In this document: piece by piece, positions 53,663 through 64,000 of the stretch
Position numbering within the stretch: the first letter of the stretch is position 1
Layout of the letters: every line of letters starts with the position of its first letter
Notes under the pieces: model-generated
Told to the model about the DNA's origin: nothing
The model's input: the letters and a program-made list of their open reading frames with translations, nothing else
Database searches by the model: none
From: Pleurostoma richardsiae
Taxonomy: Eukaryota > Ascomycota > Sordariomycetes > Calosphaeriales > Pleurostomataceae
Reading direction: 5' to 3'
Length of the DNA stretch: 64,000 nucleotides
Assembly: GCA_030052745.1 (NCBI GenBank)
Contig: JANBVO010000020.1
Location: forward strand, 124,001-188,000
Translations under genes and position numbers: made by a program

Positions 53663-56332
53663 TCACATTTGAAAACCGGCACCAAAATTCTGCCACTCTT
53701 CCGGCTCCCATAGCCAGCTCTGCTCCAACCCCTCGACGCTGCTAAAAGTGGGAAGAAAGTGTTCGAGCTCCTGAGCTCCTCTACCGTCAGAAGATGCTGC
53801 TTCCCATCGCTGTGGACAAGGCGGGCAAGCTGTGGAACCGAGAACATGATTCGCAGAGGGATAAATGGCTGCATGAAACGTTTAGCTGTGGATGGACAAC
53901 AGGTAATGACAGGCACAGACCTTGTTGGAGAGATTGCAGGCCTTGCTCGAAATCAAACGTCGACAAGGCCGAACTAACCCCGTTTTCATCGTGCACGAGA
54001 CCGGCTGCAGAAGATAGAGGATTTCCTTGCAGGTTGACTGGTTGTCCTCCTTCAATTCCGCCGGATAGAATTGGCGGGTCAGCCCCGAAGGAGCCATTTC
54101 TTCGAAATCCACGGAGCTCATGTTCATGTTGAGCCCATCCCTTGTCCTGGTTCACTTCCAGTTGGTGAGTCTCTTCGCCTCCGTTCAATTGATGCCTATC
54201 CGGCTGTCCTAGGATAGCCTTCATCTCCTTATCCATGATCAGACGCACCAAGTCAACAAGCACCTTTGATGTCTGGGAAGCTAGTAGTGCTCGTCCCTCG
54301 AGCAACCTCGAGAGCGCCAGTATCCTCCCGACCGCATGTTTCGCTTTTTGAGACTGGTCAGATAGGGGTTTGGAGAGCGCAACGATACACAGAATCATGC
54401 CGGCAGTGAAGAGGTTGATCCCCAAGAACGCTGCTGCATGCGTCTTCCTTGCCGACTCGAGGCAGCTGTGGTAATTGCCCAAGTTCGAAGTCCGCAGTGC
54501 TGACTCCCAGCAGCGGTCTTGACTTGTGTGATCAGCTCTAAGTGGATCTAAAGGAGCTCTAACAGAGGACCACTTTGGCTCGTTGAGCGTTTGCGCAAGA
54601 AAGGGGCGGTGCAGCAATATAAGGATGTTGTCGTAAGCGACCTGAAGTGCCAGTGCTTGCATTGTGAAGATATCAGTAGTTGACTTCAATGATAAAGAGC
54701 TTTCCACACCAAAGAGTCGGTCAAGTCGGAGCTCAGGTGGCAAATCTCGAAACCAGGTGGTTAGTTTGCTGTCTATGTCGTAGACCTTCTCTTTCAAGCT
54801 GACTACGTTGGCGGCGCGTTGAAAGTACATGTCTCCTAGAATAGGCGAGGCAATTGTATACAAGCGGATCTTGAACTTGACATAGCTGAAGATGGTAACG
54901 CGTTCTACGTTACCATCAGGCAAGACGGCATTGGTTCGAAATGCGGGATGCTCTTCGCTGGTATCGTCGATGTTTTCCGGGATTTCTACAGTGAACTCTC
55001 CATCCTGGATCCCGCAAGGACGGCCATACACAATCGCCGCAAACCTACTTATTGTATTAGTATATTTAAGATCAGCCAAATGCCATTAGATCTCATTTAC
55101 CTGTCAAATATATAGAGTGCCCACCAGGTACGCCTTCGTTCCTCTCTGGCTGCCCGTGACATGGCTAACAAGGAACTCTCGCGATGGAGTGAAATGGAGT
55201 GAGCACACCGAATACCGCAGCCTAAAATAACAAATCCAAGGTTCGGCCGACCGTGGTAAAGATAGAATGAGCCTAACAGAACGCATATCTGCACAGACTC
55301 AAGTGCCGGTTCGTCGAAAAGCTCCAGAAGGTGATTCTCAACCTTCTTGAGTGCCAGTTTCTGGAACTCCTCTAGATCCGCTATCGAGCAACGTTCTCTG
55401 TCTGTGTATCGTGCTCCCATTCCGAGGACAAGCAGAAAAAGAAGGGCGAATCGCCGTTGTGATCGGTCCAAGTGATCTGACGTTAGCAGAGTCTCGTATC
55501 TTGCCCGAAACGATTGCTCGTGAAAAACCATCATGAACCAGTGCACAGAAGTTAAGTAAGACTGCAGTAGGAAGTCCATGTCAGCCCTTCCAGGGAGCCT
55601 CATTCCGAGCAATTCTTCGACGTTGGTATTATCTAGATGCGGTACTGGAGACGCCGGTCGAGTCTTGTCCGCCCCGGGCAAGGCTGATGTTGAGCTATTG
55701 ACGACCATGTCGGGACTGAATTGATCGATAATCTACTCTCATCAGCCACGATGCTCGTTGGAGCTGGATAGATATCTCTGACCTCCTTGAATATGCCGAA
55801 TGAAGAGGTCCTTTGCCTGAAGGGAGCAGTTCCCTGAGAATCCAGATGATCTACTAACTGATATCCCTCTGGCTCTTGATCCATTGCGAGATTCCTCGCA
55901 ATTGAGTCTGGCATAGGGCGATCATCTTCATGGACGGTATCGTGGTCCGCTTCATCGCATCTGCTGCTGCTAGCAAGGTCGTAAGGAGTATCCAGACGAG
56001 CAGAGCTTGTTTCGATGTTAATGGCATGCTGCCGTATTCTCGTGCGTTTAGGGCCGCTTCAGCCTCATTAGCACCCAACGCTCGCCAGAGTCTAGCTCTA
56101 GTGTGGCAGGCCCTACCTTGGCTCAGCCCTTGGTATGCAGGGGACATCAGAGAGGACGCAGAGAGGACAAGGCCGTTCCGATCCACACTGGTAGCCTTAG
56201 CATCCGTCTGTAAACCAGTTTGGCTCTGGGTGTTTGTGGGGAGAGTACTCTCAGCTTCTGCCGGCGGCATCTCTCGCACGCCGTTTGGACACGCTTTCGC
56301 CGCTTGGGCGCCGCTTCCGGTTGGCTGCTCAT
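53663..56332 (-). CDS. Zn2Cys6 transcription factor with fungal-specific TF domain
   Basis: Nuclear DNA-binding regulator. Six exons: 56249-56332, 56117-56187, 55783-56056, 55101-55732, 53921-55044 and 53663-53868; 796 residues. The first splice completes the zinc cluster CERCRRQKLRC then CPLCVLSDVPC with canonical spacing. The middle has the TF-domain signature ARYTDRERCSIADLEEFQ and RRRTWWALYIFDRFAAIVYG, the latter joined across an intron. The last splice (GTCTGT donor, ATGCAG acceptor) gives a C terminus ELEHFLPTFSSVEGLEQSWL, then WEPEEWQNFGAGFQM, a common ending in this family. Each of five introns is 50-61 nt. It is divergent from the MFS transporter at 57067, with about 730 bases shared, so it may control that transporter and perhaps the neighbouring enzymes. 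Confidence 0.92.
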
Positions 56333-57066
56333 CCAGAGGGCTGGTATGGGTCTCCTCGGATGGCAAGCGGAAGTGTCCCTGGAACATGGATAGATATCCT
56401 CCGGGAGTAAGTTACTGAGCGAGGGCAGAGTAATCTTGCCGTAAGTTGGGAATCGTGCTGACCGCCTGTCGGAATTCTACCACGGAGAGGACCCAATGAC
56501 TGCACCTGTAGACCTGATGACTGTGCCGTAGCCGTGCGCTCGCATTCCCCGCACGATGCCACCTGCAATTTGCTGCAAGTTAGCCGTGTTAAGCCTCCCT
56601 GGAACGGCAACTTCTCGCCGAGATTGTGGGCCTCGGATTCCGCGAAGCATAGAATCGTTTGCTACCAAGGAGTCGGTCATTCTCGTGTGGGACATAACCC
56701 CACAACTGGGCTGGAACCATTCATCCTTGGTGCGTTTTGCAGACGAGCCTCGGACGGTTACTTGCTTCCACCGGATGTAAAAGGCTGTGGTGGCGCAGAT
56801 CGTCCCACTTAGCTTCACTCATCACATCACAACCGTTTTCACTGTGGGGATGATGATCGCTTCCTTTCCCCACGATCCTTCCCCGTGGGGTTGTGAGACT
56901 GACAGTCACATGTGTCACTGGTTCGTATACAATCGACCGTGTTCCCCTTCTTGAACTTTCTATTCCCAGTCCTTAGGCTTCTTGGAAGACAGCTCTTGCC
57001 GCTGGCGAACAGTTTAGACCACCATTCTTCCCCTAGATTCTGTATAGTTGTCATCACCTGGATAAA
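56333..57066. promoter_or_regulatory. shared divergent promoter between Zn2Cys6 regulator and MFS transporter
   Basis: This is about 730 bases. A CGG-ATT-CCG element lies at 56634-56642 and other CGG/CCG triplets occur nearby; these are half-sites of the kind Zn2Cys6 proteins bind. No RNA gene is seen. Confidence 0.45.
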
Positions 57067-58887
57067 ATGAAACCACTGCGAGGGAAGCCCCTGACGGTGG
57101 CAATCACCACTGCGTGTAGCATGGGCTTCCTGCTCTTTGGATGTAAGTTCGGGTAGCAGTTGTGGATTTAGCTACTCTCGCTGACCTCTAATATTTCAGA
57201 TGATCAGGGCGTAATGGGGGCAGTCATCGGCACAACTTCTTTCATCAACCAGTTCAATAATCCCTCGCCACTTCAACAAGGTCTCATAGTCGGTCTTTAT
57301 GACTTGGGCTGCCTGGCAGGATCTCTTGCCGCCTTTGTCTTTGGAGAGAGACTTGGACGAAAGCGGTCCATCTACATCGGAGGTTGGATCGTCATTATCG
57401 GCGCGATACTCCAAGTCACTGCGAGAGTCGTCTCTCACCTGATTGTCGCTCGAGTTGTCACAGGCGTAGGCGTCGGAATCATGACGGCAGTCGTCCCGAC
57501 ATGGCAAGCTGAAGTTTCGAGATCCGGTAACCGCGGCGCCCTCATCACCGTAGAGGCGGCAAATATTATATTCGGTTTCGTCATCTCCAACTGGGTCTCA
57601 TTCGGATCAAACTATGCCACCTCCAACTTCCAGTGGATCTTTCCAATTGCTCTCCAGACAATTTTTGCCATCTATCTCCTGATAGTTGGCCCTTTCTTGG
57701 TGGAGTCACCCCGGTGGATTGCCCACCACAAATCGGTTGAAGAGGCCACCACTGTGATATCCCGCCTACTTGACAAACCAGAGACAGATGAAGAGGTTCT
57801 CCAGATTAGGAACGAGATCAAAATGGCTCTGGAAGAGGAAGAAAGCAGCTCGTGGACAGAGATCTTTCGCAACGGGGGTCAGCAGAACCTTCGACGCATG
57901 CTCCTGGGAGTGGGGGCGCTTTACATGCAGCAGATGAGTGGAATCAAGTATGACTGCCCCCGAGGACATGTCCCTGAGTACATTCTCCGAACTGACTTGC
58001 TGTAGTACCATCGGATACTACCTTCCTGTCATTCTCAAAGATTATGTCGGCCTAAGCGACACTACCTCCCGGATCGTGGCGGCGGCAGGTAGCATGAACT
58101 ATTTTGTCTTCAGTATCATGCCTATCTGGTTCATTGACAAAGTTGGGAGGCGCCCGTGCATGCTATGGGGAGCAGCTGGGATGAGCGTCGTCTCCGCCTT
58201 GATCTGTGTTGGCTTCAACGTCCCTGGCAACGGAGGAGCCATCATGACGGTCGTCATGTACTTCCTGTTCTATTCCGTTTTCGCCCTGAGCTATCTCAAC
58301 GTTTCATGGATCTATGCTCCGGTGAGTTACAAAGCTCGCGTCCTCATTCCTTGGACGATAGCTCATATGAGAGAACAGGAGATCAACTCGCTCAAAATGA
58401 GGTCTATGGGTGCGTCCCTTGCCTCCGCCTCGAACTGGCTCTGTAAGTCTCTTCATATCTTGACAATAGTTGTGTGTGTCGTGTTCTGACATTGCACCTA
58501 GTTAACGGAATCGCGGTCACCGTCACCCCGATAGGCCTCGACAACATTGGCTGGAAGTACTACCTAGTATGGGCCGTACTCAACGCCTCGTTTATTCCAA
58601 TAGTGTACTTCCTGTACCCGGAGACCAAAGGTCTCTCACTCGAAGAGATTGACCACGTCTTCGTCGGCCAGGGCTATGGCTGGGACTGCATGACGCAAGG
58701 TGTCAAGGAGAGCATCAAGGGGCACCCCTCTCTCGAGATGCATTCCGAACCTACCGTCGAGTCCGCCAGGGCCCGGGATGAGGAGAAGGGCTTTTCTGAG
58801 GTCAGTGACAGGACAAGTGACAAGCGAAGAGAGAAAGGAGTAGGGGAAGACAGCGGGAGCGCTACAAATATCGAATTTGCGCGTTGA
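57067..58887 (+). CDS. MFS sugar-type transporter
   Basis: Plasma-membrane proton-coupled transporter of sugars or related polyols/acids. Exons 57067-57142, 57200-57947, 58006-58321, 58379-58442 and 58502-58887 give 529 residues, the usual length. Splices restore LLFGYDQGVMG, QMSGINTIGYYLP, YAPEINSLKMRSMG and NWLFNGIAV. Family marks are GERLGRKRS, VESPRWIAHH, DKVGRRPCM and PETKGLSLEEIDHVF. Twelve hydrophobic segments are expected from the chain. The C-terminal 70 residues are charged and Lys/Glu-rich. It is divergent from the Zn2Cys6 regulator. It looks intact. Confidence 0.95.
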
Positions 58888-60270
58888 TGGGTCTGCGGAC
58901 CTCAAACCAGCTTCAATGACTGCTAGACTACCATAGGAAATATACGTTTAGTCCCACATCTTCCCAGCGCATATACAGCGATGACAGTTGGCAGCAGTTC
59001 ACTTTCTATGTGCGCTGTGTAGATGATCTACCACGTATAAGCTAGTCGTCCGATTGATTCATTTGATCCTGGACACACGCGGCGGACTTAATGTGACAAT
59101 GTTGTTCTATATAATATGTTCATCTTCAAGACTAGTTTATATATCAATCTAATCGTCTCGTACCCAGTTCCAAATAAGCTCCAAATCAGCTTCCGTGGTC
59201 CAGCGGTTAGCATCAAGTTTCTAAGCTCTCGAAGTTGAAGTTCGATTCCTCTTCAAGGTTACGAATCTTTCCAAGTTTCAATTTTTTCTCGAAAGCTTTA
59301 CCTTATTAAAGTACTTATTCTATTTTTATGAACGAGTTATTTGAGAGTAAAGCAAGGGATATTATAAATTTAAATTCTCGCGAAAACAATGAGCTTCTAG
59401 TCGACGAGATTCAGATTCCACGGAGTTGTGATTCCAGGATTTATCAGCTCGAATGTGTCAACGACCGATTTCCTGTGTTTCTGGGTCGCAATTTAAGCCA
59501 CCCACTCCATTTCCAGAGTGGCTAACACAAAGGGGACATATTTGCTGCGGCCAATGCCTGGTTACGAACGCAACCATCTCGCCCTCCCTTTTGACAACGC
59601 ACGCTCCAAATCTACTCCTCCGTAAAACACCTTCCAACTACCTAAGTCCCATTGCCACTATATCCATCCGTCGTAGCGCCCTTTGCTTTCGAGGATTCTT
59701 GGAAAGAGCATCATACTCTATCTTAACTTCTCATGCCAAAGGTAGAGAAAAAGCGAAAGGCTCTTGGAAGCGCCAAGGACCGGAGGTCTCTTGCCCCGTC
59801 GGCAGCCATCTTCCACCAAATGAACCCGGCTATCAGCCCCTAGGTCGACAGATACGGATCCTGTGTCTGCTTCCCAGGTCTTGCAACGATCCCATACGCT
59901 GTTTGTCCGACCTCTACAGGCTACGGGCGTCGTTACTTCGTTACTCGAACTGGGTTGATTGGGCTAGGTGATCTGAGCCCCAGAACCGAATACGCCCGTC
60001 TATGTTCTCTTAGGAGTGAAAATGGCTTTCATCCTGGGACCCACTAGTTGAGAGCTGAGCAGCGGCATGCTGCACTATGAATACATTGGGCAAGGATATG
60101 TGCATGGTATGATGGATGGGGAGGTGATGAAGAAGGAAATGTTAAACCCCTCCAAGATTGCTTCAGTCTAGCCTGATGCGTAACTATTGTGAAACTACTA
60201 CTCTAGTCATTGCTCGGGTCCAAGGCCTGTTATCGTCAAATTCGGGCTGAAACGTTGCCCTGTGAAGACG
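58888..60270. other. 1.4-kb intergenic region with AT-rich part and tRNA-like element
   Basis: The left half (about 58.9-59.4 kb) is AT-rich compared with neighbours and holds the tRNA-like unit listed separately. The right half has a 172-codon open frame (59453-59971) with unremarkable composition and no domain. No transposase or terminal repeats are recognised. Confidence 0.4.
59191..59287 (+). ncRNA. tRNA-like RNA polymerase III unit (degenerate tRNA or tRNA-derived SINE)
   Basis: An A-box-like TGGTCCAGCGG lies at 59196-59206 and a B-box-like AGTTCGATTCC at 59239-59249, spaced 33 nt as in tRNA genes. A T6 run at 59282-59287 would end a Pol III transcript. The front resembles tRNA-Glu type sequence (GTCCAGCGGTTAG). 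However, the D stem has a mismatch, the anticodon stem pairs poorly and the acceptor arms do not pair, so it is not a normal tRNA. A stem TTGAAG/CTTCAA surrounds the B box. It could be a tRNA pseudogene, a SINE head or a small Pol III RNA. Confidence 0.45.
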
Positions 60271-62391
60271 CTATGCACCAACACTAACCTGACTGGCGGG
60301 CATAGGAATGCCCCCATTCCCGTTCACACGACCTCTAGGAAGGCCTCTGACCGCCTCTTGAAATGCCCTCTCCATGGCTTCCCACGACTCACGCGCCTTC
60401 TCTTCCTCACTTCGGCCCTTGAGCCGCCCGATGTTCTGGACGTACGAGACGAGACCACGGATAGTGGGGTGCCCGTATATGTCTTTAGCTGCCACCGAGG
60501 CATCTTCATCGTCATCGAGGCCCTGGTTGATCGCGCGGGACAGAGACATGACTTGAAGCGAGTCCATTCCGATCTTAAAGAAGTCATCGTCGATTCCGAT
60601 CCCGTCACGCCCGAGCAAGTCCTCAACATACGCCTTCAGGGACTCAATAGCACTGTCCGTATTCTCGAAGCTGAGCGACAAGCTGTTCCGAGCACCACCG
60701 TCACTGAAGGCCTGGTAGTGCGCCTCGACCTCCTCCTTGTAAACTTCGTTCGCTTTCTGCCTCTGGACGGTGCCTTTGGGAGCGCGCGGCAGCGGCTTGT
60801 CCTCCTTGGTGAACATTATCATGTCCTCGACGATCCTCGCGTGCTGCGGCGCGTCTTCATTCGCTCGCTGGACAAACGGCAGGACTGTCTCCATCAGCTG
60901 CCTCACCTCTTCCTCGGTGACAGGGTATTTCACGGGTTCGATGAGCGCCGCAGTCTGGAACCTTGCCTGCCCAACGACGAGGCAGCCTTTGACAACGGGG
61001 CAGGAGGTGATGACTTGCTCCATGGTCACGGGGTTGACCTTCTCCCCATTAGTGAGCACAATGACGTCGTCAAGCCGTCCCTCGTGTTTCCACAGACCGG
61101 GCTTGGTAGGATGCCTTGAATAGATATCCTTCGTGTGGTACTCGTCCAAGTTCGGGAAGGTCCTGAAGACAGCTTGGAAAAGCTCGCACTCGGGCTTGCG
61201 GACGAACACCAGCTCGTAGCGGTCCTCGCCGGCTTCCCTGAACTCGATGCCCGCGACCTTAGTATTGAACCCGAAGTACGCCCAGTCCTCTGCGGGCTTG
61301 TTACACATCGGTACCGAGGCCCACTCCGTCGCGCCGATGAGGGAGAACAGCATGAGGCGCTGACACAGCGCGTCTCCGACGGCATCCGGCAGCGGGCCGC
61401 CGGCGAACGCGAGGCTGTGCAGGTTGTGCAGGGTCTCGAGGTACTCCGGCTCCTTTGCCAGGTCGACAACGAGGGAGGGCGGCAGGACACTCGACTCGAC
61501 CCTGCCGTGGACGTGAATTGCGTTGACGACATCTGAAGTCATTGGTGCGGTGGGTGGAGGGAAGACTATGGTAGCGTCGAGCCATATGCACAGGCCGAGC
61601 GAGTATACGATACCCGCAGCGTGGAATGTCGGAAAGGGCGCGAAGACGCGCTTGTGAGTACTTTGGAAGCTGGAGATGGTGTCCTCAACTCTCCCAATTG
61701 CGTCTAGTACAGAGAGCCACCCGTAGGGCAGCGTGATGATCTTCGGGATACCTGTAGATCCCGAAGTGTGAAGGATCAGCCACGGTTTGAGCCGCACTTC
61801 CTCAAAGGATGCCCTGAACGGCACCGGATCGACCGGCTCAGCGCTCAGCAAATCCTCGAGGCTGGGAATAGTGAACTTCCTGAGAGGACGTTGGCTCTCT
61901 ATCTGTGACATGAGCGGAAAATCGTATTCCTCAGGGGTGAGAAAAGTGCTCGTCTTCGCTTGCTCAAGCAAGGAGAGATGCGCCTCGAGGCTATTACGGG
62001 GCGACACAAAAAACATCTAAAACCCATCAGTCATGCGTCTTGATCTATATAATCTCGCAATATGTCCTACAATATGTCCCGTCTTCGCCGTTGCTAGGGC
62101 AAGAATCGAATATCTCAGGTCATTTAGACCGATGTATACAAGGGGCTCAGTGGTTGACGTAAGCCCATCCTGTGTCTGCAGCCATCGTGCGCAGCGGTCG
62201 ATGGCGTTGGCAAACTGAGAGTAAGATATGTCTTTGAACCCAGCGCTCACGTCGTCCGAGACGGGGATTGAAGCATATGGGCGTGCGTGCTTTGCAGCCG
62301 CTCTCTCATCGATGACCTTGTTCACAAGCCGCCTATTATAACTCATGAGCTGTCGACCACCACAGATATTGACGGATTCTATACCTGCCAT
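60271..62391 (-). CDS. NRPS-like adenylation plus carrier (A-T) protein without release domain
   Basis: Activates a carboxylic acid with ATP and loads it on its carrier domain. Exons 62071-62391 and 60271-62016 (GTAGGA donor, TTTAG acceptor; splice gives TGHIMFFVSP) give 688 residues. Adenylation motifs: HTSGSTGIPK near 190, APFPTFHAAG, AFAGGPLPDAV, SLIGATEW, the KHEGRLDDVIVLTNGEKV core, and RAPKGTVQRQKANEVY at its end. The carrier has DDDFFKIGMDSLQVMSLSRA with the phosphopantetheine Ser near 593. About 95 residues follow, ending ASQVSVGA, with no thioesterase or reductase. Fungal relatives usually continue into a reductase (A-T-R, about 1000 residues or more). Here a reductase domain is a separate divergent gene at 63457. 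No release domain is found downstream to 58.9 kb. Confidence 0.92.
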
Positions 62392-63456
62392 AGTCGGGAC
62401 TCATGGGCTTCAGCAAGTCTTCCATAACTCCTCGACACCGATCTTCGCACAGACGGGACAATCGTTCAAGGCGTTGTACTAGGAATATCGGATGGTTCGC
62501 TTTGATAGGGAAATACACCTGGTAGCGGTCGTTACGATGACCACAAGAATCGATCTCTTATAGTCATGCCAGAAGATACGGCTCGGAGGTTGAACAGCAG
62601 CCGCGGATTGTCCGATGTTGATGTCGGATAGCTGCCGGACGATGGAGATACCGAGTGCCACGAGGCTCAATGGCGGACAGTCCGAGGAAACGAATCGCCG
62701 AAGCGCGAATATATCGTGACAGTGGCACTCGCAGCGGAGGCGATGACCCAGATGTTTCATATTAATGCACAGGAGAAAGCAGCATGATGGGGCCAGTGCG
62801 GCCCAAAAAACGGGCCAAGTCCGATCGTTGTTCACCCTCCCGCGCGTACTGTCGTTGCATCCGCGGCATCTTGGCCCGGGTTGTGGGTCGTATGGGCCCT
62901 CCAACGCCGGTTTACGAGATTCCTATTGGGGAAAGGTGGTCGGTGCTGCGCCGTTCCGGCACCGTGAGGTGCCAAATCGGTCACTTTTGCCCAGATGCGG
63001 TAAATGTGATGGGTCCTGTTCGCATGACGAAGGGGTGGGACCTCTGGTATGCCCGGCGTGGGACTCTGTGGCGTTAGGACCGTGATCGACACTGCAGGCC
63101 AACTACCGAGCGTGGCCGAGAGACAGGCACACCAGTTTATGAAGAGCAAGATGCCTTGTTAACGTAAACCCGGTAGGCTATTGCTATTGCCGGCGTGCAT
63201 GCGTACTGTGTTTGCCCACGCGTAGTAGCACCGCGCTCCACTAGTCCATGGCCTGCCCCGAATGGAAATGCCGCAGTGCGCGGCAGGGTCGGATATCACT
63301 TCAGAATCGGCCTGTGATGGAGTTCCGTCCGAGTTGGCCACAGCTCGCGGAACTTCACCGCTATCCTGAGGATAAAATTGCCGCCAAGCCCAGAAATATG
63401 AACACCAATACACAACAGAGTGTGCTCCCCGAGTCCAAGACATCTCTTTCTCCAGC
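62392..63456. promoter_or_regulatory. shared divergent promoter of A-T protein and reductase genes
   Basis: This is about 1.07 kb between head-to-head genes. CGG/CCG triplets cluster between 62578 and 62684. Open frames in it overlap on both strands and are not convincing. Confidence 0.5.
62674..62684. promoter_or_regulatory. CGG-N5-CCG inverted half-sites (Zn2Cys6-type site)
   Basis: CGGACAGTCCG is a near-perfect inverted repeat around one base. The CGG-N5-CCG spacing is a form known for Zn2Cys6 regulators. A second pair in everted form (CCG at 62612-62614, CGG at 62625-62627) and CCGCGG at 62601-62606 lie close by. It sits about 290 bases upstream of the A-T start. Confidence 0.45.
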
Positions 63457-64000
63457 ATGGCCCACACTTCCCAAGAGAACGACCAGAAACGCTTGACAGT
63501 CCTGCTCACCGGCTCAACTGGTTCGTTGGGAACGTATATCTTAGATGCGCTCTTCGACAACCCCCACGTCTCTAAAGTCGTCTGTCTGAATCGGTCAGCT
63601 GACGCACGGCATCGGCAAGAGGCAGCACTTCATTCACGAGGCTTGAAGACCTTATCTGGATTCAATGTCCAGTTTCTGCATGCCGAGTTGTCACAGAAAT
63701 ACCTGGGGCTGGACTTGCCAGACTATGACGCCCTCCTCAGCTCGGTGACCACGGTCTTACACAACGGTTGGCCAGTCGACTTCAACAGGTCCTTCTCGTC
63801 GTTCCAGCCAGCCGTGGACGGGGTTCTCAACCTCGTCAAATTTGCCCATGCTTGTCACAACACATGTTCAATCTTCTTCATCTCGAGCGTGGGAGTTGTG
63901 CAGGAGTGGCCCAAGCTATCCGCAGACGGGACTCCTGTCCCCGAAGAGACGCTCAATGACTGGAGGCTAGGTAAACTCAAACAGCTCCCCTCGAACTACT
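63457..64000 (+). CDS. stand-alone thioester reductase (NAD-binding, Lys2/NRPS R-domain type), partial
   Basis: R domains use NAD(P)H to release a carrier-bound acyl chain as aldehyde or alcohol. The open frame starts at ATG 63457 (MAHTSQENDQKRLTVLLTGS) and runs off the right edge, with 181 residues visible and no intron needed. The Rossmann loop TGSTGSLGTYIL is near residue 19. VSKVVCLNRSADAR follows, then VTTVLHNGWPVDFNRSFSSF and FFISSVGVVQEW, all typical of the extended SDR fold of R domains. The start lies just before the domain, with no adenylation or carrier sequence ahead. It is divergent from the A-T gene at 60271, which lacks exactly this domain, so the two may act together. More domains could follow beyond the window. 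Confidence 0.88.
   Translation, partial: MAHTSQENDQKRLTVLLTGSTGSLGTYILDALFDNPHVSKVVCLNRSADARHRQEAALHSRGLKTLSGFNVQFLHAELSQKYLGLDLPDYDALLSSVTTVLHNGWPVDFNRSFSSFQPAVDGVLNLVKFAHACHNTCSIFFISSVGVVQEWPKLSADGTPVPEETLNDWRLGKLKQLPSNY

Noticed and set aside
59191-59262. A normal tRNA gene
   Set aside because: A and B boxes are present but acceptor and anticodon stems do not pair, so a functional tRNA is unlikely.
59453-59971. 172-codon open frame near the tRNA-like unit
   Set aside because: No recognisable domain or start context. I considered a transposase remnant but found no motif or terminal repeats to support it.
1-64000. CRISPR arrays, LTR elements or other large mobile elements
   Set aside because: No regularly spaced repeats, terminal repeats, reverse transcriptase, integrase or transposase motifs were seen in any frame.

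Overview
This window comes from a filamentous ascomycete (Pezizomycotina, probably a Sordariomycete-like fungus). The evidence is GC-rich coding DNA, many short GT-AG introns of about 50-90 nt with CTAAC/CTGAC-like branch sites, Zn2Cys6 regulators, a fungal NRPS-like enzyme, LysM and chitinase genes, and fungal housekeeping genes (NMD3, ESF2, ERG8, DBP7). The species cannot be named from the sequence alone. All exon structures were read by eye from splice signals and reading frames.

Layout. (1) 1-12.8 kb is a chitin-related accessory locus. A GH18 chitinase with a hevein-type chitin-binding domain (cut by the left edge) is divergent from a multi-LysM secreted protein. An ankyrin-like protein follows. 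A secreted orphan protein with dibasic processing sites is then divergent from a second, repeat-built LysM protein, and a regulator with two consecutive Zn2Cys6 clusters closes the block. (2) 13.2-18.1 kb holds a type I sulfatase and a secreted GH3 glycosidase that carries an apparent 2-nt frameshift. (3) 18.5-39.7 kb is mostly conserved housekeeping: NMD3, two small hypothetical proteins, ESF2, an aldehyde dehydrogenase, a small CRIB-like protein, ERG8, a 1178-residue PPR protein, DBP7 and a mitochondrial-type cupin dioxygenase. A 3.4-kb stretch without genes lies before the PPR gene. (4) 39.7-53.0 kb is a second accessory block, bracketed by two close cupin paralogues on the same strand. It holds an aldo-keto reductase, a decayed SDR, an MDR oxidoreductase, a secreted arylsulfatase with a damaged 3' end, a DUF1330-like protein and an SDR with a mitochondrial-type leader. 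(5) 53.6-64 kb holds a Zn2Cys6 regulator divergent from a sugar-type MFS transporter, a tRNA-like Pol III element, and a divergent pair. That pair is an NRPS-like adenylation-carrier protein with no release domain and, starting about 1.07 kb away on the other strand, a stand-alone thioester-reductase domain cut by the right edge.

How the genes may work together. Region 1 looks like a chitin-binding and chitin-degrading secretion set with its own regulator. Region 5 looks like a small metabolite or catabolic unit in which the adenylation-carrier protein would load an acid and the separate reductase would release it as an aldehyde or alcohol; the nearby transporter and regulator may belong to it. 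These functional links are inferences from gene order and domain content.
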